This document shows positions 6,326 through 9,389 of a stretch of 9,389 bases of DNA, one piece after another (positions within the stretch are counted from its first letter, which is position 1; each line of letters starts with the position of its first letter). The notes under the pieces are model-generated. The model ran no database searches. It was not told the DNA's origin and worked only from the letters and a program-made list of their open reading frames with translations. Origin of the DNA: Streptomyces sp. NRRL B-1347. Lineage in GTDB: Bacteria; Actinomycetota; Actinomycetes; Streptomycetales; Streptomycetaceae. Made by a program: the position numbers and the translations under genes. The stretch lies in assembly GCF_000720325.1 (NCBI RefSeq), contig NZ_JOJM01000122.1:1-9389 (forward strand), read 5' to 3'.

Positions 6326-7732
6326 CTACAGCACCAGCGACAGCAGCATCACGAATCCGAGCGCCACCACCGAGATGATCGTCTCCATCACCGACCACGT
6401 CTTGATCGTCTGGCCGACGTCGAGCCCGAAGTACTCCTTGACCAGCCAGAACCCGGCGTCGTTCACATGGCTGAAGAACAGCGACCCCGCCCCGATCGCC
6501 AGGACGAGCAGGGCCGCGTGCGAGGTGGACATGTCCGCCGCGAGCGGGGCCACGAGCCCCGCGGCGGAAATCGTCGCCACGGTCGCGGAGCCCGTCGCGA
6601 GCCGGATCGCGACAGCGATCAGCCAGGCGAGGAGCAGCGCCGGGATGGACCAGTCCTCGGAGAAGTCGAGGATCATCTGTCCGACCCCGACGTCGATGAG
6701 CGTCTGCTTGAAGCCGCCGCCCGCGCCGACGATCATCAGCACGCCCGCGATGGGCGCGAGGGACTTCTCCACGGTCGTGGAGAGCCGCTCCTTGGTGAAG
6801 CCCGCGGCCCGCCCCAGCGTGAACATGCCCACGAGCACCGCCGCGAGCAGCGCGATCAGCGGCGACCCGACGACGTCGAAGACGCGCTGCACGGTCGCGT
6901 CGGGGTCGTCCACGACGATGTCGACCAGCGCCTTGGCGAGCATGAGCACGACGGGCAGGAGCACCGTGGCGACGGTCGCGCCGAAGCCGGGCCGCTCGTC
7001 CAGCTCGTCGGTGGCCCGCTGCGGGATCATCTTCTCGGGCGGCGCGACGTCCACCCACCGCGCGGCGACCTTGGAGAACAGCGGCCCGGCCACGATCACG
7101 GTCGGGATCGCGACGAGCACGCCGAGCGCGAGCGTGACGCCGAGGTTGGCCTTCACCGCGTCGATCGCGACGAGCGGCCCCGGGTGCGGCGGAATGAGGC
7201 CGTGCATCACGGAGAGCCCGGCGAGCGCGGGGATGCCGATGCGCATCAGGGAGTAGTTGCCGCGCTTGGCGACCATCAGGACGACCGGGATCAGCAGGAC
7301 GATGCCGACCTCGAAGAAGAGCGGAAGCCCGATCACCGAGGCGATGAGGACCATGGCCCACGGCATGGCCCGGCCGCCGGAACCCCCGGCCTTGGCGAGG
7401 ATCGTGTCGACGATCTGGTCGGCGCCGCCGGAGTCCGCGAGCAGCTTGCCGAGGATCGCGCCGAGCGCGATGAGCACGCCCACGCCCGCCACGGTGTTGC
7501 CGAGCCCGGTGGTGAAGCTGCTGATGGCCTTGTCGAGCGGGGCCCCGGCGAAGGCGCCGAGGGCCAGCGAGCCGATGGTCAGCGCCAGGAAGGCGTGGAC
7601 CTTGAACTTCGTGATGAGCAGGACGATGACGGCGATGCCCGCGAGGACGGCGATGCCGAGCTGGGCATGGCCCGCCGAGGTGATCGGTTCGACGGGGTCC
7701 GCTGCCAGCATCTCGACGCTGAGACTGGTCAC
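6326..7732 (-). CDS. gntP: Gluconate permease, GntP family
   Basis: This 468-residue transporter belongs to the gluconate:H+ symporter (GntP) family and imports D-gluconate. Family hallmarks are GLPLFFEVG (135-143), HGLIPPHPGP (177-186), RLATGSATVA (377-386) and SHVNDAGFW (421-429). The first is a membrane-embedded acidic segment; the last lies near the C-terminal helices. About twelve to fourteen hydrophobic segments are present, and the length is slightly above that of E. coli GntP/GntT because of an N-terminal tail of about 25 residues. I set the start at GTG 7732, with AAGGA at 7739-7743 (6-nt spacing); the longer open frame upstream overlaps the kinase gene and is not credible. It lies 86 bp downstream of gntK on the same strand, consistent with a gntKP operon. 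Related sugar acids cannot be excluded as substrates, but the adjoining gluconokinase supports gluconate. Confidence 0.93.
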   Translation of the reverse strand: MTSLSVEMLAADPVEPITSAGHAQLGIAVLAGIAVIVLLITKFKVHAFLALTIGSLALGAFAGAPLDKAISSFTTGLGNTVAGVGVLIALGAILGKLLADSGGADQIVDTILAKAGGSGGRAMPWAMVLIASVIGLPLFFEVGIVLLIPVVLMVAKRGNYSLMRIGIPALAGLSVMHGLIPPHPGPLVAIDAVKANLGVTLALGVLVAIPTVIVAGPLFSKVAARWVDVAPPEKMIPQRATDELDERPGFGATVATVLLPVVLMLAKALVDIVVDDPDATVQRVFDVVGSPLIALLAAVLVGMFTLGRAAGFTKERLSTTVEKSLAPIAGVLMIVGAGGGFKQTLIDVGVGQMILDFSEDWSIPALLLAWLIAVAIRLATGSATVATISAAGLVAPLAADMSTSHAALLVLAIGAGSLFFSHVNDAGFWLVKEYFGLDVGQTIKTWSVMETIISVVALGFVMLLSLVL

Positions 7733-7745
7733 GGTGGTTCCTTGT

Positions 7746-7779
7746 GCGTGTGGGCGTACGTCGGCGTGTGGGCGTACGT
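7746..7779. repeat. 16-bp direct repeat, two copies, 18-bp period
   Basis: The 16-mer GCGTGTGGGCGTACGT occurs at 7746-7761 and again at 7764-7779. The second copy runs into the perfect 10-bp palindrome CGTACGTACG (7773-7782). The pair lies wholly within the 86-bp spacer between gntK and gntP, 14 nt upstream of the permease start as read on the minus strand. It may be a slippage duplication or a tandem protein-binding site. Confidence 0.85.
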
Positions 7780-7818
7780 ACGTGAGGGGCAGGGGAGAGG
7801 GGAGCTTCGGGGGGCTCG

Positions 7819-8322
7819 CTACCGGGCGGCCAGGGCCTTCGCCGCCCGGTCCGCGATGTCCTCCGGCGTGCCCGCGACGTCCACGGCCACGCCCGCCTCG
7901 TCCGCGCCGAGCGGCTGCAGCGTCGCGAACTGGGAGTCGAGGAGCGCGGTCGGCATGAAGTGGCCCTCGCGGTGGCTCATCCGGTCCTCGATGAGGGCCC
8001 GGTCGCCGGTGAGGTGGACGAAGAGGAGGCCGGGCGCGGCGGACCGCAGCCGGTCGCGGTAGCCGCGCTTGAGGGCGGAGCAGCTGACGACGCCGCCGCG
8101 CCCGGCACGGAGCTGCGCCCAGGCGCCGATGGCGTCGAGCCAGGGCCATCGGTCGTCGTCGGTCAGGGGGGTCCCGGACGACATCTTGGCGATGTTCGCC
8201 TGCGGGTGGAAGTCGTCGCCCTCGGCGTAGGGAACGCCGAGCCGGGCGGCGAGCAGGGGGCCGACCGTGGTCTTGCCCGTTCCTGCGACGCCCATCACTA
8301 CGACGACGTGGGGGGTGCTCAT
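7819..8322 (-). CDS. gntK: Gluconokinase
   Basis: This 167-residue cytoplasmic kinase phosphorylates D-gluconate with ATP to 6-phosphogluconate (EC 2.7.1.12), feeding the pentose phosphate pathway. The Walker A loop is GVAGTGKT (11-18). Family motifs follow in order: EGDDFHP (34-40), MSSGTPLTDDDRWPWL (47-62), CSALKRGYRDRLR (81-93) and EGHFMPTALLDSQFATLQ (119-136), as in E. coli GntK/IdnK. The length is typical. ATG 8322 has GAGG 8 nt upstream (8331-8334) and starts right at the first beta strand; the frame is open to 8412 but that extension is outside the fold. It is first in a minus-strand operon with gntP, and the divergent regulator lies 200 bp away. Confidence 0.95.
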   Translation of the reverse strand: MSTPHVVVVMGVAGTGKTTVGPLLAARLGVPYAEGDDFHPQANIAKMSSGTPLTDDDRWPWLDAIGAWAQLRAGRGGVVSCSALKRGYRDRLRSAAPGLLFVHLTGDRALIEDRMSHREGHFMPTALLDSQFATLQPLGADEAGVAVDVAGTPEDIADRAAKALAAR

Positions 8323-8427
8323 CGCTGCTGCCTCGCTGTCTTCATCGACATCGGTCGGGCCCGCCGCCCGGTCCCGGACGGGAGGGCCGAGGGGGACGGG
8401 GATTTCAGACACGGACCCGTTCCGTTC

Positions 8428-8462
8428 ACGCCACTGAAACTCATTAGGTCAGACAAATTCAA
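8428..8462 (-). promoter_or_regulatory. Probable gntKP promoter zone
   Basis: On the minus strand two weak pairings are seen: TTGTCT (8456-8451) with TGGCGT (8433-8428, 17-nt spacer), and TTGAAT (8462-8457) with TTCAGT (8438-8433, 18-nt spacer). Either would overlap the GTC-A-GAC site at 8448-8454, so a bound regulator would block it. The leader to the gntK ATG would be about 100 nt. I cannot choose between them. Confidence 0.3.
8448..8454. promoter_or_regulatory. Putative GntR-family operator, site 1
   Basis: GTC-A-GAC (8448-8454) is a 7-bp odd palindrome with outer T/A and A/T pairs at 8445/8457 and 8443/8459. It shares the core of site 2, 32 bp away between centres (about three helical turns). 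Its GT...AC edges fit the GTnnnAC-type core bound by FadR-subfamily regulators. It overlaps the likely gntKP promoter. Confidence 0.5.
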
Positions 8463-8466
8463 GAGC

Positions 8467-8475
8467 CTGTGACAG
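8467..8475. promoter_or_regulatory. Small palindrome between the two operator sites
   Basis: CTGT-G-ACAG (8467-8475) is a 9-bp palindrome lying between the two stronger sites and sharing the GT...AC frame. It could be a weak half-affinity site or chance. Confidence 0.25.
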
Positions 8476-8490
8476 AAAAGTCTGACTTTT
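8476..8490. promoter_or_regulatory. Putative GntR-family operator, site 2 (perfect 15-bp palindrome)
   Basis: AAAAGTC-T-GACTTTT (8476-8490) is a perfect 7+1+7 palindrome in a region much more AT-rich than the rest of the window. It ends 20 bp before the regulator's -10 element, where the -35 contacts would fall, so binding should repress the regulator itself. FadR-subfamily proteins typically bind short palindromes of this size. The pairing with site 1 makes it the best operator candidate. Confidence 0.65.
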
Positions 8491-8510
8491 TAGCCGTGGC
8501 GATCTCCTCG

Positions 8511-8516
8511 TACGCT
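8511..8516 (+). promoter_or_regulatory. -10 element of a leaderless regulator promoter
   Basis: TACGCT (8511-8516) is a good -10 hexamer and lies 6 nt before the ATG at 8523, the distance expected if transcription begins at or next to the A of the start codon. No Shine-Dalgarno sequence precedes the ATG, which agrees with a leaderless mRNA. The -35 region is only T-rich (TTTTAG, 8488-8493) and overlaps operator site 2. Confidence 0.5.
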
Positions 8517-8522
8517 GACCCC

Positions 8523-9224
8523 ATGACCGCACAGGCCCCGGGGCTGCACGCCCGCGTACTGGACAGCCTCGGGCCCAGCATCACCGGGGGCGAGTACCCG
8601 CCCGGCAGTGTCCTGCGCACGGACGAACTGGCGCAGCGCTTCGAGGTGTCCCGCTCCGTGATGCGCGAGGCGGTGCGGGTCCTGGAGTCCATGCACCTGG
8701 TCGCGTCCCGGCGCCGGGTCGGCGTGACCGTGCTGCCCGCCGAGGAGTGGAACGTCTACGACCCGCAGGTCATCCGCTGGCGCCTGGCCGGCGCCGACCG
8801 CCCGCGCCAGCTGCGCTCCCTGACCGTCCTGCGCTCGGCCGTCGAGCCGGTCGCCGCGGGGCTCGCCGCGCGCCACGCCACGGCCGAGCAGTGCGCGGCC
8901 CTGACCGAGTACGCCCTCGGCATGGTCGCCACCTCGCGCGGCCAGCAGCTGGAGGCGTACCTGGTGCACGACATCGCCTTCCACCGCACCGTCCTGAACT
9001 CCTCGGGCAACGAGATGTTCGCCCGCCTCGGCGACGTCGTCGCCGAGGTCCTGACCGGCCGTACGCAGCACGACGTGATGTTCGAGGACCCCGACCCGGC
9101 GGCCGTGACGCTGCACGTGCGCCTCGCCGAGGCGGTGCGGGAGGGTGACGCGGTCCGCGCCGAGGCCCTGACCAGGGAGATCGCGGAGGGCGCGCTCCAG
9201 GAGCTGGACATCTTGGCGCCCTGA
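8523..9224 (+). CDS. gntR: GntR-family (FadR subfamily, FCD domain) regulator of gluconate genes
   Basis: This 233-residue protein has an N-terminal winged helix (about 5-72) with the recognition region LAQRFEVSRSVMREAVRVLE (36-55) and the wing SRRRVGVTV (62-70). The stretch W76-NVYDPQVIRWRLA (to 89) is typical of sugar-acid regulators such as DgoR. The C-terminal all-helical FCD domain (about 95-228) has the metal/ligand motif D150-x3-H154 and H198. The last His expected about 22 residues later is absent (I220, with E219 and E222 near). It probably represses gntKP and itself until gluconate or 6-phosphogluconate binds. I place the start at ATG 8523: the upstream GTG 8469 lies inside the operator palindromes, and a -10 box 6 nt before the ATG suggests leaderless translation. 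From memory, S. coelicolor has a comparable GntR-controlled gluconate cluster near SCO1678. Family is firm, effector inferred. Confidence 0.92.
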   Translation: MTAQAPGLHARVLDSLGPSITGGEYPPGSVLRTDELAQRFEVSRSVMREAVRVLESMHLVASRRRVGVTVLPAEEWNVYDPQVIRWRLAGADRPRQLRSLTVLRSAVEPVAAGLAARHATAEQCAALTEYALGMVATSRGQQLEAYLVHDIAFHRTVLNSSGNEMFARLGDVVAEVLTGRTQHDVMFEDPDPAAVTLHVRLAEAVREGDAVRAEALTREIAEGALQELDILAP

Positions 9225-9251
9225 GGCCGTGCGGCCCTGGCGCTCCGAGGC

Positions 9252-9273
9252 CCGGAAGCCCTGAGGCTCCCGG
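9252..9273 (+). terminator. Possible terminator hairpin after the regulator
   Basis: CCGGAAGCC (9252-9260) pairs with GGCTCCCGG (9265-9273) with one mismatch and a 4-nt loop, 27 nt after the regulator stop. It is weaker than the other hairpins and has no U-tract. A second short hairpin (CGATCG 9277-9282 / 9286-9291) follows immediately. Confidence 0.4.
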
Positions 9274-9341
9274 CCCCGATCGCCGCGATCGCCCGGTCCG
9301 CGCCGAGGCCCCCGGCCCCCGCCCCGGCCCCGCCCGGCAGA

Positions 9342-9389
9342 ATGACCCGCATGTCCCCCCGTGCGCCACGCGCCCCCCGCCCCCGGGCC
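9342..9389 (+). CDS. Possible start of a further gene, cut by the window end
   Basis: Two in-frame ATGs (9342 and 9351) open a frame that runs to the window end without a stop (Arg/Pro/Ala-rich so far). CAGAAT (9338-9343), a -10-like hexamer, lies 7 nt before the second ATG, the arrangement of a leaderless start. There is no Shine-Dalgarno site. With 13-16 codons in C-rich DNA, the call rests mainly on the -10/ATG spacing. The product is unknown. Confidence 0.3.
   Translation, partial: MTRMSPRAPRAPRPRA

Noticed and set aside
4416..7361. Very long open frame antisense to the APC permease and out of frame across gntP
   Set aside because: Low-complexity charged translation, no domain recognised, and fully overlapped by two genes with clear family motifs.
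5147..8062. A 971-residue plus-strand frame across the permease, gntP and gntK
   Set aside because: Crosses the strong convergent terminator and runs antisense to gntP and gntK; composition is that of a shadow frame.
8469..8522. Upstream GTG start (8469) for the regulator
   Set aside because: It lies inside the palindromic operator region, lacks a ribosome site, and would add 18 residues before the usual winged-helix start.
9218..9267. GCCCTGAGGC repeated at 9218-9227 and 9258-9267
   Set aside because: A 10-bp GC-rich word, one copy overlapping the regulator's stop codon; too short and composition-biased to call a repeat element.

Overview
The window reads as a Streptomyces-type actinobacterial chromosome segment. 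It is very GC-rich, codons end almost always in G or C, several starts are GTG, and two starts look leaderless. I see eight complete protein-coding genes, one possible gene start at the right edge, and no RNA genes, insertion sequences, CRISPR arrays or phage genes.

Left block (1-1750): two minus-strand genes, an EamA/DMT-type membrane transporter followed 17 bp downstream by a YfcD-like Nudix hydrolase, probably co-transcribed. A 289-bp divergent region follows. It holds a good sigma-70-type promoter (TTGACG, 17 nt, CAGGAT) and a leader hairpin for the next gene, plus short repeats.

Middle block (1751-6320): a plus-strand FAD-binding dehydrogenase of the flavocytochrome c/ketosteroid-dehydrogenase superfamily closes with a strong hairpin at 3422-3446. 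After a 167-bp leader come an unrecognised helical, TPR-like soluble protein and, 61 bp further on, a 12-TM APC-family permease. These last two probably form an operon of unknown substrate. A hairpin with 22-bp perfect arms (6253-6316) separates the permease from the convergent gluconate genes and probably terminates both strands.

Right block (6326-9224): a gluconate utilisation locus. gntK (gluconokinase) and gntP (GntP-family gluconate permease) run on the minus strand, and a GntR-family FCD-domain regulator is divergent from gntK. GntP imports gluconate and GntK phosphorylates it to 6-phosphogluconate, which enters the pentose phosphate pathway. The regulator most likely senses a sugar acid and represses both directions. 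The 200-bp regulator-gntK spacer holds an AT-rich island with two GTC-N-GAC palindromes whose centres are 32 bp apart. One is a perfect 15-bp palindrome just upstream of the regulator's -10 element; I take these as the operators.

Most of the window is ordinary actinobacterial metabolism and transport, and I found no wholly new system. The least explained parts are the TPR-like protein/APC pair with its leader, the repeat-rich divergent region at 1462-1750, and the 16-bp direct repeat between gntK and gntP. No gene-free stretch exceeds 300 bp. The 165 bp after the regulator hold a weak hairpin, C-rich low-complexity DNA and a possible gene start cut off by the window end.
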